Positions 11,866 through 19,934 of a DNA stretch of 36,944 nucleotides are shown one piece after another. The translations under genes were made by a program, and so were the position numbers. Location of the stretch: positions 1 to 36,944 of the forward strand of contig MFRQ01000138.1 of the NCBI GenBank assembly GCA_001784615.1, written 5' to 3'. The notes below the pieces were generated by a model. That model was given only the letters and a program-made list of their open reading frames with translations, was not told the origin of the DNA and did not search any database. Every line of letters begins with the position of its first letter. Position 1 is the first letter of the stretch. Source of the DNA: Candidatus Melainabacteria bacterium RIFOXYA2_FULL_32_9 (GTDB taxonomy: Bacteria > Cyanobacteriota > Vampirovibrionia > Gastranaerophilales > UBA9579).

Positions 11866-12858
11866 ATGATTAATTTTCTGAGAAAAACACATATAAAAAA
11901 AGTTCTCATATTTAGATTTGGAGCTATTGGAGATGTTGTTCATTCTACAGCTTTATATAGATCTTTAAAAAAATATGATCAAAATCTTTCTATTCATTAT
12001 TTAACAGGTAAAGTTCCGTCATTGCTTTTAGAAAACGATACGTATCTTGATAAAATTTGGATTACTGAAGGAAAATCTTATAAAGATTTAGCTAAATTAG
12101 CCAAAGAATTAAAAAAAGAGAAATTTGATTTATGTATAAACTTACAACCATCAATCAGAACAAGAATTTTCTCTTTTCTTGTAGGATCAAAGCTGATTTT
12201 AACTTATAATAAAACTTTTAAAATCCATGCTGTAAAGAATTTCTGGATAACAGCTAAACCATTATTTAGAGATATTCTTCTTGATAAAGAAATAAACATA
12301 TTTATACCTGAAGAAACAAAAGAAAAAATTTCAAAAATATTAAATACAGAAAAAAAAATAATAGGATTTAATATGGGATCTAATTCTGCTCGTCAGGGAA
12401 GAAAATGGCCCATTGAGCACTGGAAGGAGCTAGCAAAAAGAATCATTGATAAATATGATTGTGAAATAGTTCTAACAGGATCATTAGAAGATAGAGAAAT
12501 ATCTGAAACCTTATTGGATATTTCTCCAAAAATAAAATCTTTTTGTGGAAAATTAAATATTCTTGAAAATGCAGCTTTATTATCCAGATGTAATATTTTA
12601 ATTTCAGGTGATACTGGCCCTCTCCATATTGCAACTGCTGTAAAAACTCCAGTGATTGGTTTATACGGCTCAATGCCGGTATTAAGAACAGGCCCCTACG
12701 GTGAAAGCAACTCGGTTTTATTCTCAGATAGAAACTGCATTCCCTGCAATAGAAGAAAATGTAAACTAACAAAGAAACAAGAGTTATATACTCCCTGTAT
12801 GGAAGATATAACTCCTGACAAAGTTTTTAACATTATTGAAAAGTATTTAGATAATTAA
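11866..12858 (+). CDS. Glycosyltransferase family 9 (heptosyltransferase-like)
   Basis: A 330-residue predicted GT9 enzyme, the family of ADP-heptose:LPS heptosyltransferases WaaC/WaaF, which acts on the inner side of the cytoplasmic membrane during lipopolysaccharide core assembly. The N-terminal domain has RFGAIGDVVHSTAL at 17-30, where D23 matches the family's catalytic base. The C-terminal nucleotide-sugar domain has GSNSARQGRKWPIEHW (from about 171) and SGDTGPLHIATAVKTPVIGLYGS with the following TGPYG. A Cys cluster (CIPCNRRKC and a later C) near the C-terminus is common in this family. Which sugar it transfers cannot be told. The ATG has no clear Shine-Dalgarno. The gene ends 3 bases from the convergent small gene. 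Confidence 0.9.
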   Translation: MINFLRKTHIKKVLIFRFGAIGDVVHSTALYRSLKKYDQNLSIHYLTGKVPSLLLENDTYLDKIWITEGKSYKDLAKLAKELKKEKFDLCINLQPSIRTRIFSFLVGSKLILTYNKTFKIHAVKNFWITAKPLFRDILLDKEINIFIPEETKEKISKILNTEKKIIGFNMGSNSARQGRKWPIEHWKELAKRIIDKYDCEIVLTGSLEDREISETLLDISPKIKSFCGKLNILENAALLSRCNILISGDTGPLHIATAVKTPVIGLYGSMPVLRTGPYGESNSVLFSDRNCIPCNRRKCKLTKKQELYTPCMEDITPDKVFNIIEKYLDN

Positions 12859-12861
12859 AAA

Positions 12862-13101
12862 CTAACCTTTAATATCTAATTTGGGAATAAGGTCATTGTA
12901 TTCTTCCTCAGATAATTGAGCAAATTCAGAACTAGTACCATATTCTCCATCAGCCATGTGTCTGGTTCTAACGCTCCAATAACGTCTATCATGAGCATTA
13001 GTCATTGGAGTAATAGCATCAATAGCTCCTTCTCTAATAACCTTTCCAGTTGAAAGCTTAATTAAACCATTAAAAGAAATATCTGGCTTTAATACATTCA
13101 T
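12862..13101 (-). CDS. Small unknown protein (79 residues)
   Basis: I do not recognise it. It is believable as a gene because AAGGAG lies 7-8 bases before ATG and the composition is balanced (Asp, Gly, Tyr, Arg; no Lys/Asn low complexity). It carries a soluble, probably folded sequence with a central DRRYWSVRTRHMADGEYG and a C-terminal acidic helix (AQLSEEEYNDLI). No membrane segment or signal peptide is visible. It is tail-to-tail with the glycosyltransferase gene and divergent from the next gene. Confidence 0.7.
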   Translation of the reverse strand: MNVLKPDISFNGLIKLSTGKVIREGAIDAITPMTNAHDRRYWSVRTRHMADGEYGTSSEFAQLSEEEYNDLIPKLDIKG

Positions 13102-13253
13102 TTTTTAATTCTCCTTTATTTGTTGATCTAAATAAGTAAAACCTCTGAATAAAAAAATTGCTATTAAAAAATTCTTGAATAAATAAAAAAATTAGCTTAG
13201 AGTTTATATAATTCATTTTTTACAAGAATCTTCTCAAAGAAAAAGGATTTAAC

Positions 13254-13712
13254 ATGTTAATAAAGAATAAAAACATAGGTATCGTACTGGCTACTTTTTT
13301 GGTTTTAATTGTAAACGCTAATTGTAAAGCATATTCACAAAATATGAATTTCACACCGTTAGAATCAAAGAATAAATACACTATAAACCCTTTAAATAAG
13401 TTAAATTCCTCAAATGATTACAATAATCGATCAGAACCTTCACAGATGTTTCAATATCATAATGAAAAATTAGAAGAAGTAGTCCAAAAACTAGAGAATA
13501 TAAAAACGGATATCCAAAAAGATCAGGATGTTGTACAAAGTCAGCTTAATGATCTTGATGAAAGGCTGCGAAAGCTTAAAGAAGAGAGAAGTCAAGTTAA
13601 ATATCAGCTTAATATGATAAAAAAAGAGGTTAAGACTATAGATTCCGTTAAGCAAAAAATCAGAAGAAATATAATGGGTAAAAGAGATAAAAGTACCTTA
13701 ATTTATAACTAA
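13254..13712 (+). CDS. Secreted coiled-coil protein of unknown function
   Basis: A 152-residue protein with a typical signal peptide: basic MLIKNKN, a hydrophobic IGIVLATFLVLIV core, and a likely signal peptidase I site near NCKAYSQ (residue 29). C24 does not sit in a good lipobox because Asn precedes it. After a disordered Asn/Ser-rich stretch (30-65), residues 68-135 form a strong coiled coil (EKLEEVVQKLENIKTDIQKD and following heptads), ending in a basic tail. AAAGGAT precedes the ATG. It is probably periplasmic and may bridge or brace envelope structures; this is inference from the shape only. Confidence 0.75.
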   Translation: MLIKNKNIGIVLATFLVLIVNANCKAYSQNMNFTPLESKNKYTINPLNKLNSSNDYNNRSEPSQMFQYHNEKLEEVVQKLENIKTDIQKDQDVVQSQLNDLDERLRKLKEERSQVKYQLNMIKKEVKTIDSVKQKIRRNIMGKRDKSTLIYN

Positions 13713-13748
13713 ACCAGAATTAAAATACTCTTTACTCTATTTCAACCT

Positions 13749-16193
13749 TTAATATATCAAATTTTGAATACTTTCAATATCTAAAATTCTTAATTGATGG
13801 CGAAATTCTTCCGAAGTTTTTATGCTATCAATAAAATAACCATATTCTTCCAGGTTTATAACGAAAGAAATATCTTTACTTCCAATAAAACCAAATTTTA
13901 TCTTGTCAATATCCTGATTATAAACCTGTATAACCCCTGCTTTATTCAGTAGATTTATACAATTATAGGCTGTATCACTGGAAATATAAAGTAAAGATGC
14001 AATTTGATTAATGTTTATCTCACCATTTTTATTTGTATGAGCAAATTTTAGCATTCCAGACATAGTTTTAATAACTTTGTTTGGATCTATTTCAGTAATA
14101 TTCTTACCTATTATATGAACTAATTTAGCTTCAGACTTTTCTAGTAGATTTATTAAAGTATCTAAATCCGTTGGCATGTCAAAAATAAATAACTCATCTG
14201 CTTTTTCAATGCTTAATCTATTAACAATTCTAGTTATTAATATCTGATCTTTCTTTAAAATTTCAAGAGAATTTGAATCCTCAGCAAAAATAGAAATACT
14301 CTTTTTTGAAAGTTTTAAATAGTTTATAAGGTTTTTCTCGAAATTAACTTTACTTCTATGATCTACCCATTTTGGACCGGAAGAATTTAAATCACTTAAA
14401 ACACTTTTTTCAGACAAACTTTCTTTTTTGGTTTGATTAGAAAGAGTTTGATTGACTACAGAATCAGTCTTTTGAATATCTTTTATAATAAGCTGAACTT
14501 TTGTTTTTCCTCCAAATGTATTTATGTCTGGAGCAAATGCAACATTTACTTTATCTAAAACAGCTATATCAAGATTATTGTTCTGCCACCATACGGCCTC
14601 AAACATATTATCATTATCATCAGCAAGAAAAATCTTTAAGTGATTGTTAGCAGAGCCCATTGTTTTAAACTGTTTTAAGGTTAAATTTGAAATACTAAAG
14701 ACAGGAAAAGGATTACACTCACCAAAAGGAGCTAATTTATCCAATTCTTCTATCAAATCAATAGATAAATCATTCGAATTAATATCTAAATCAATTTTTA
14801 ACTTTGGTTCAAGAAAATCTGTACCGGAAAATCTATTAACCGTAGAATTTAATTTATTTTTAAGTTCCTCAAAACTTACTTTGTTTAAATCCAGAGCAAA
14901 ACCAGCAGCAAAGGCATGACCACCAAAAACCTCAAACGATTCAGCGTTATGACTTAAAATTTCGTGGAGATTCACCCCTTCTATACTTCTAGCAGAACAT
15001 CTAGCTTTATTTTTTTCTTCATCTATAGAGATTAAAAAAGCAGGTCTATAGAATTTTTCTACCAATTTTGAAGCAACAATACCTATAATTCCAGGATGCC
15101 AGTTAGGATCAGCCAGAATAATAGCTTTTTCTTTTTCCAGATCACATTCATTATTTACTTTAGAAGTAGCTTCTATAAATGTACTTTCACACATTTGTTG
15201 CCTGATTTTATTGTTATTATTAAGCTTTTTAGCAATAATTTCTATTTCTTCAATATTATCACTTATTAAAAGATCCACAGCCAAACTTGCTTCAGCTAAT
15301 CTTCCAATAGCATTTATTCTTGGAGCAACTCCAAAAGCTATTGAATTAGCTGATACCTGATCCAGATTGCATCCTGCTATTTCAAGCAACTTAACAAGAC
15401 CGGGAGCCCTGTCTCTTGAAAGTAATTTTAATCCACGATGGACAAGAGCCCTATTTTCTCCTAATAATGGTACTACATCTGCTATAGTACCGACAGCAAC
15501 CAGACATAAAATGTTATCTGTATAATCAACTTTATTATGAGATTCTAATAAAGCACTAGCAAGTTTATATGCTACCCCAACACCTGCTAGATATTTAAGA
15601 TCAGTATCTTCATCCATTAATTTGGGATTAATAATAGCATAAGCTGAAGGTAAGACTTCTGGAGCTTCGTGGTGATCAGTTATAATAACATCAGTACCAA
15701 AACTTTTTGCTAATGCTATTTCTGTTATATTGCTAACACCACAATCAACAGTAATAATTAATTTAGCTTTCTTGGAACTAATTAACTTGCATATCGAAGC
15801 ACTATTGAGCCCATGCCCTTCTTCACTTCTATCAGGGATAAAGAAACTAACATTAGCATTTAAATGTTTTAAAGTCTTAAAAAGTAAAGAAGTACTAGTA
15901 ACTCCATCTGCATCAAAATCACCATATATAACAATATGTTCTTGTTTTTCAATAGCCTGATTAATACGATTAACAGCTTTATCCATATGTTCAAAAATAA
16001 AAGGAGAACTAATTTTAGTATTATCAAGGTTTAAAAAAGCTTTAATTTTCTCAGGAGTATCAATTCCTCTATTTAAAAGTAACTGGGCAACTACATGGGA
16101 ACCCGCAGCCTTAACAAGTTCTGTTGATACCTGTTTATTTTCAGGATAAACCCATTTATATTTATTTTCTAAGTTACAAGACTGCACCATCAT
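13749..16193 (-). CDS. recJ: Single-stranded-DNA 5'-3' exonuclease RecJ
   Basis: Cytoplasmic DHH-family nuclease that degrades single-stranded DNA in recombination and mismatch repair. Motif I is YGDFDADGVTST (D92, D94, D96), motif II VDCG at D150, and motif III TDHHE (D173-H174-H175); all predicted metal-binding residues are present. The DHHA1 region has GHAFAAGFALD, and an OB-fold-like part follows (LTLKQFKTMGSANNHLKIFL). At 814 residues it is longer than the 570-580 of E. coli RecJ. The extra C-terminal 240 residues include a winged-helix-like segment (about 715-770, ININQIASLLYISSDTAYNC), comparable to the RecJ C-terminal extension of Firmicutes. The start has weak GGGGAC before ATGATG. 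A dispersed repeat copy lies just upstream. Confidence 0.95.
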   Translation of the reverse strand: MMVQSCNLENKYKWVYPENKQVSTELVKAAGSHVVAQLLLNRGIDTPEKIKAFLNLDNTKISSPFIFEHMDKAVNRINQAIEKQEHIVIYGDFDADGVTSTSLLFKTLKHLNANVSFFIPDRSEEGHGLNSASICKLISSKKAKLIITVDCGVSNITEIALAKSFGTDVIITDHHEAPEVLPSAYAIINPKLMDEDTDLKYLAGVGVAYKLASALLESHNKVDYTDNILCLVAVGTIADVVPLLGENRALVHRGLKLLSRDRAPGLVKLLEIAGCNLDQVSANSIAFGVAPRINAIGRLAEASLAVDLLISDNIEEIEIIAKKLNNNNKIRQQMCESTFIEATSKVNNECDLEKEKAIILADPNWHPGIIGIVASKLVEKFYRPAFLISIDEEKNKARCSARSIEGVNLHEILSHNAESFEVFGGHAFAAGFALDLNKVSFEELKNKLNSTVNRFSGTDFLEPKLKIDLDINSNDLSIDLIEELDKLAPFGECNPFPVFSISNLTLKQFKTMGSANNHLKIFLADDNDNMFEAVWWQNNNLDIAVLDKVNVAFAPDINTFGGKTKVQLIIKDIQKTDSVVNQTLSNQTKKESLSEKSVLSDLNSSGPKWVDHRSKVNFEKNLINYLKLSKKSISIFAEDSNSLEILKKDQILITRIVNRLSIEKADELFIFDMPTDLDTLINLLEKSEAKLVHIIGKNITEIDPNKVIKTMSGMLKFAHTNKNGEININQIASLLYISSDTAYNCINLLNKAGVIQVYNQDIDKIKFGFIGSKDISFVINLEEYGYFIDSIKTSEEFRHQLRILDIESIQNLIY

Positions 16194-16260
16194 GTCCCCA
16201 AGCTTCTTTTTATAATATTTAAGATAAATTCTACTATAACAAAAATTGATAAACCATCAT

Positions 16261-16360
16261 ATGACAAAGTAATACAACAACGTAAACTAATAACTTTAAA
16301 TTAAGTCTCCCCGTTTCAAAAACTATAGTCGATGACTTAAGTTAGGTGATATTATCACCT
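16261..16360 (-). repeat. Dispersed intergenic repeat family 1, copy D
   Basis: On the minus strand it starts with the hairpin AGGTGATAATATCACCT, 12 bases past the stop codon of the NifB-like gene. It ends with GACTTAATTTAAAGTTATTA and a diverged ACGTTG block, matching the right ends of the copies at 22412 and 25976. It is the most diverged copy. Confidence 0.55.
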
Positions 16361-16371
16361 ATAACAAAATT

Positions 16372-17175
16372 TTAGCATTTATTGAAACTAATCTTCTTAT
16401 CATCAGACAAGTTTCCGACTACATCAGATCTACATCTTTTACAATGTGTGATTTGCTTGATATATCCAGAACATTCGAAACGAAGCTTCTCCATCTCTTC
16501 TTTTGATGGTTCTCTCAAATTTTCAAAAAGAGATCCTTTAACGGGATAAAAAGAAATCAGATTTTGAGCAAAAATACCTATTTTTCCCGCAAATCTTGCT
16601 ACATCAATGACATCTTCCATGTTGATTTCAGGAATTACTACAGAATTTACTTTTGTTGTAATATCTGCTTTTACAAGTTCTTTTAATCCGTTTTGTTGCT
16701 TATTTAATAATGTTTCAATATCTGTATGATATATTTTTGATGCAGTAACAGGATTAAGAGTATTTACAGTAACGGTAATATAATCTATATTTAATTCTTT
16801 GATTAGATCAATATTGTCAATAACCGCTAAACCATTAGTACTGAGGCACAACTTCATATCGGGAAAATGGTTTCTGACTATTTTTAAACTTTGATAAACT
16901 ATTTCCGGCTCAGCAAAGGTTTCACCCGGTCCTGCAATACCTACAATCTTTAAACTCGGATAAAGTTCAAGATTTTCTTTTAATAAAGAATAAACATCGT
17001 TTGGTGTTATTAACTGACTTGTTACTCCAGGCCTGTTTTCATTAGGACAACTATAATTTCTATTGCAATAATTACATTGAATATTGCAATTCTTTATGAG
17101 GGGAAGGTGTATTCTTGCTACTTTCCCCACACTATCTTTGTTAAAACATGGATGTAGACTTTTATTTTCTTCCAT
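16372..17175 (-). CDS. nifB: NifB-like radical SAM protein (core form without NifX domain)
   Basis: NifB builds the 8Fe-9S-carbide NifB-co precursor of the nitrogenase cofactor by SAM radical chemistry. This 267-residue protein has the family's signature set: HPCFN at 8-12, CNIQCNYC (C30, C34, C37, the SAM-cluster ligands), ENRPGV at 46-51, AGPGE at 81-85, STNG at 112-115, C110, and a C-terminal CKRCRSDVVG (C245, C248). These include the Cys and His residues used as K-cluster ligands in studied NifB proteins. Like archaeal NifB it stops after the radical SAM domain. The usual GPGD is GPGE. No nifH, nifD, nifK, nifE or nifN is in the window, so a related non-nitrogenase radical SAM role remains possible. 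The start has only a weak ribosome site. Confidence 0.82.
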   Translation of the reverse strand: MEENKSLHPCFNKDSVGKVARIHLPLIKNCNIQCNYCNRNYSCPNENRPGVTSQLITPNDVYSLLKENLELYPSLKIVGIAGPGETFAEPEIVYQSLKIVRNHFPDMKLCLSTNGLAVIDNIDLIKELNIDYITVTVNTLNPVTASKIYHTDIETLLNKQQNGLKELVKADITTKVNSVVIPEINMEDVIDVARFAGKIGIFAQNLISFYPVKGSLFENLREPSKEEMEKLRFECSGYIKQITHCKRCRSDVVGNLSDDKKISFNKC

Positions 17176-17297
17176 AACTAAATTCCGGTTTTGATTAAAT
17201 ATTACAAAATTTTAACAAAAAATACAATTTTTGCCACGAAAATCACATTATGTAATAATAAATACTGTTAATAGTCTAACCATTCCTTTCTTGACTG

Positions 17298-17327
17298 ATG
17301 CGACCGATGGTCGCATTTATTTTTTTC
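17298..17327 (+). terminator. Orphan plus-strand intrinsic terminator
   Basis: A perfect 8-bp stem, ATGCGACC / GGTCGCAT, with a GAT loop followed by TTATTTTTTTC. No plus-strand gene precedes it: the NifB-like gene (start 17175) runs the other way. It may end a short untranslated RNA that starts after the TTGCCA...TAATAA elements at 17231-17258. Confidence 0.65.
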
Positions 17328-17485
17328 TTTAGCTGATTTTGTCATGCGAAATATAATAATTAAAGACAGCTTTGTTATAAAGATCATGTAGAAATAAGTT
17401 GTCTCTAATACTTGCATAACAAGAAAATAATAAAACCATTATAAATATTATCTTTTCAAAGAAAGATTTAGCTCCATATCTTTTA

Positions 17486-17623
17486 TTAAAGGTTTTTTAA
17501 GCAAAGGATTTCATTGGAACATAAAGAATCATTATGAGATTGAGAATGAGCTTTGCTGCTATCAGGAAAATTGATAACTATGTTTAACATTATCAATACC
17601 AATATTAGAATGTACTTTAGCAT
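17486..17623 (-). CDS. Small secreted-peptide gene (45 codons)
   Basis: A short minus-strand ORF with a strong ribosome site (AAAGAGGTG, about 8 bases before ATG). It encodes a basic start (MLKY), a hydrophobic stretch (ILILVLIMLNIVINF) and a plausible signal peptidase site after DSSKA. The predicted mature part is about 20 residues (HSQSHND...), with two cysteines 6 apart. TATAAT lies upstream (17649-17644) and the ycf23 terminator separates it from the gene above, so it is an independent unit. I recognise no family. It could be a signalling or antimicrobial peptide, or simply a small membrane protein. Confidence 0.5.
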   Translation of the reverse strand: MLKYILILVLIMLNIVINFPDSSKAHSQSHNDSLCSNEILCLKNL

Positions 17624-17685
17624 GTTTTACACACCTCTTTTTTATTATAAAAACAAAAAAGAGAGAGGAATTTCCTAAAAACATT

Positions 17686-17714
17686 AAAAAAGTAAGAAAA
17701 CTTCTTACTTTTTT
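17686..17714. terminator. Intrinsic terminator of ycf23
   Basis: A 13-bp perfect stem (AAAAAAGTAAGAA / TTCTTACTTTTTT, loop AAC) lies 24 bases after the stop codon of the minus-strand ycf23. U-runs are available on both strands. Confidence 0.85.
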
Positions 17715-17737
17715 AATTAAAATTATTTTTTATCTTT

Positions 17738-18499
17738 TTAAGCTAATATTTCTTGTTCAGATGAAACATTTAATTTATTAACTGATTCAACGATTGATTT
17801 AACTGCAATAGTCATCTCAAAAGTGGAATTAAGTTTATTTACACAAGAACCTATACCAACAGCACTAGCACCTGCTGCTATAGCTAAAGGAGCTGTGATT
17901 TCGGTTATGCCACTTGCTGTCATTACAGGAATATTAATGTTTCTTACCAATTCAACAGTGTTTGCAATTGAAACCTGAGCTGTTTCAAGAAGTCCTCTTG
18001 CACCTGCACTTGTAGCATTAGTAATAGCAGCTCCTTCTGTTTGAATTAAATCTACTCCAAGAGCTTCTAATTCTAAAGCAAGTTTTACTTGTTCACTTAC
18101 ATCAATATGCCCTGGAACAGTAACACTTAACATAGTATCGTTTCCAACAAGTTCGATAGTTTTTCTTGTAATTTCCAGAACTTCTTGAGCTGTAATTCTT
18201 AATCCATCTCTATAAAGAGCATCAAAATTTCCTATTTCTAATACATCAGCTCCACTGTCAGCTGCCATTTTTAATTCTTCAGGTTTAATTGAAGAAACAA
18301 AAACAGGAAGATTTGTTGTTTCTTGAGCTAATTTAATAATATCTTCTCTAGCTGCAACATCAACAGCGCTAGCACCACCATGTTCAGCAGCTGTTACAAT
18401 CATTCTGACTTTTTCAGTATCAAAATTACTTATTCCCGCAATAACTTTAACACATTTTTTTTCTCTTAAACTCTTTTTTAAAAATTCAACTTTATTCAT
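17738..18499 (-). CDS. ycf23: Ycf23 / DUF561 family protein
   Basis: A 253-residue soluble protein of the DUF561/Ycf23 family, found almost throughout cyanobacteria and in several plastid genomes; its function is not established. The sequence reads as a TIM-barrel-like series of strand-helix units: KCVKVIAGISNFDTE, GGASAVDVAA, LPVFVSSIKPEELKMAADSG, ADVLEIGNFDALY, TMLSVTVPGHI, GVDLIQTEGA, IPVMTASGITEITAPLAIAA and a final GASAVGIGSCV, the last resembling a phosphate-binding loop. Start ATG has a strong GGAGG. An extended -10 promoter and a terminator flank the gene, so it is monocistronic. It is the clearest cyanobacterial-lineage marker here. Confidence 0.9.
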   Translation of the reverse strand: MNKVEFLKKSLREKKCVKVIAGISNFDTEKVRMIVTAAEHGGASAVDVAAREDIIKLAQETTNLPVFVSSIKPEELKMAADSGADVLEIGNFDALYRDGLRITAQEVLEITRKTIELVGNDTMLSVTVPGHIDVSEQVKLALELEALGVDLIQTEGAAITNATSAGARGLLETAQVSIANTVELVRNINIPVMTASGITEITAPLAIAAGASAVGIGSCVNKLNSTFEMTIAVKSIVESVNKLNVSSEQEILA

Positions 18500-18533
18500 A
18501 TTTTTCCTCCAGACAAAGTTAAAAACAAGATAA

Positions 18534-18562
18534 ATTATAGCATTCTATCTATACAGGTTGAA
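18534..18562 (-). promoter_or_regulatory. Promoter of ycf23
   Basis: On the minus strand TTCAAC (18562-18557), a 17-bp spacer, and TATAAT (18539-18534) preceded by TGC, that is an extended -10. Transcription would start near 18527, leaving a leader of under 30 bases with the GGAGG site. Confidence 0.6.
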
Positions 18563-18769
18563 TAGTTAAAATACCTGAAAAAATTTTTTATTAAGGCAAG
18601 TTATTTCTTTATTAAGGATTTTATCATTTTTTGGTGATATAAAAACTCTACAGTTACAATAACTAAAATGATACAAAGTGAGTATTTGTTTCAAATATTG
18701 CTTTTCTGTTATTATTTAATTACTTATCTACCAGCAACGAATTAAAAAAATCAAAATAGGACATAAAAA

Positions 18770-19225
18770 ATGAAACTAAAAGAAGCAGTTGATTTAATCT
18801 GGGAAAATAGAAAATATGATACAAACTCAGAATATGAAGCTTTAAGCCATTTAAACGAAGAAGTTGCAGAAAGTTTAAAAGCTTTATCAAAAGGAGATAA
18901 AGAAACTGCGCAAGCTGAACTTGAAGATGCTTTTTCCTGTATATTTATAGCTTTAAAAGTTTTAAATATTGATCCTGAAGAAATTGTATACCGTCAAATA
19001 AACAGAATGAAAAACCAGCAAACCAGAACAATGCATATTTTCTCTAATAAAGTAGAGATCAGAGTAGGAGATGAAGTTCGTGGTGGTTGGGCTATTTGGA
19101 GTGCTGATGATTTAAAAGAAGCACAAAAAATGGCCAGAGAATTTAAATGTAAAATCGTTCAAGAAGAAGAGAATCAGTTTATTAATACAGAAATTTTAGC
19201 AAATGTCGTATCAAATCAGGCTTAA
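18770..19225 (+). CDS. MazG-like nucleotide pyrophosphohydrolase domain protein
   Basis: Residues 1-90 form an all-helical NTP pyrophosphohydrolase domain of the MazG/dUTPase superfamily: HLNEEVAESLKAL gives E30-E31-x-x-E34, and AELEDAF gives E50-x-x-D53, the paired Mg-binding motif. Such enzymes clear non-canonical or excess NTPs. Residues 91-151 form a separate small domain (VEIRVGDEVRGGWAIWSADD, then a helix with EAQKMAREF) that I do not recognise. The gene overlaps the following pseudouridine synthase by 23 bases, so they are co-transcribed and probably translationally coupled. TAGGAC precedes the ATG. Confidence 0.75.
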   Translation: MKLKEAVDLIWENRKYDTNSEYEALSHLNEEVAESLKALSKGDKETAQAELEDAFSCIFIALKVLNIDPEEIVYRQINRMKNQQTRTMHIFSNKVEIRVGDEVRGGWAIWSADDLKEAQKMAREFKCKIVQEEENQFINTEILANVVSNQA

Positions 19226-19934
19226 TAAATATATAGCAAGCTCAGATATCACCTCAAGAAGAGGTGCTGATGAGCTTATTAAAACAGGAAAAGTAAAAAT
19301 TAACGGTGAAGTTATCACTAATCCTGCAACTATAATTACAAACAGAGATTCAGTTGAGGTTAACGGTAAAAAAATAAAACCGCTTGAACATAAATACGTT
19401 ATTTTTAATAAACCTGCAGGATACATAACAGCCAGAAGAGATCCTCATGAAAGAAAAACTATATATGATCTACTTCCTCCTGAAATACACAAACTAAAAC
19501 CAGCAGGTAGACTAGATAGAGAATCAACCGGACTTTTAATTTTAACTAATGATGGAGATTTAATCCAAAAATTAACCCACCCAAAAGGCCTTGTACCAAA
19601 AGTGTATAGAGTTACAGTAGAAGGTAAAATTACTCAGCAGGATTTATTTAATCTAAAAAAAGGAATTGAAATAGAAGAAGGGAAAATTGCCTACGCTGAA
19701 GCTGTGATATTAGAATATATTCACCCAAAAACAACACTAGAGATGACTCTTTATCAAGGTTATAATAGACAAATTAGAAGAATGATGAGTAAAATTGGAC
19801 ATCCGGTAATTTCTTTGAAAAGAATTGCACACGCTAATATTACTCTAACAGGACTTGATAAAGGTAAATATAGATATTTATCAAGAAAAGAAGTTGATTA
19901 TTTATCTAATTACTTAAAAAAATTAAATGTTTAA
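19203..19934 (+). CDS. rRNA pseudouridine synthase, RsuA/RluB family
   Basis: Converts specific uridines of rRNA to pseudouridine. The N-terminal S4 RNA-binding domain (about 4-55) has RLNKYIASSDITSRRGADEL. The catalytic domain holds AGRLDRESTGLLILTNDGDL with D105 as the catalytic aspartate, KVYRVTVEG, and the family's closing GYNRQIRRMMSKIGHPVISL. At 243 residues it is the normal size for RsuA/RluB/RluE/RluF; which rRNA position it modifies cannot be told. The start lies inside the MazG-like gene. Its 3' end overlaps the convergent membrane-protein gene by 4 bases. Confidence 0.92.
   Translation: MSYQIRLNKYIASSDITSRRGADELIKTGKVKINGEVITNPATIITNRDSVEVNGKKIKPLEHKYVIFNKPAGYITARRDPHERKTIYDLLPPEIHKLKPAGRLDRESTGLLILTNDGDLIQKLTHPKGLVPKVYRVTVEGKITQQDLFNLKKGIEIEEGKIAYAEAVILEYIHPKTTLEMTLYQGYNRQIRRMMSKIGHPVISLKRIAHANITLTGLDKGKYRYLSRKEVDYLSNYLKKLNV

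Noticed and set aside
12443-12772. 109-codon minus-strand frame within the glycosyltransferase
   Set aside because: It is the shadow of a GT9 gene with clear motifs.
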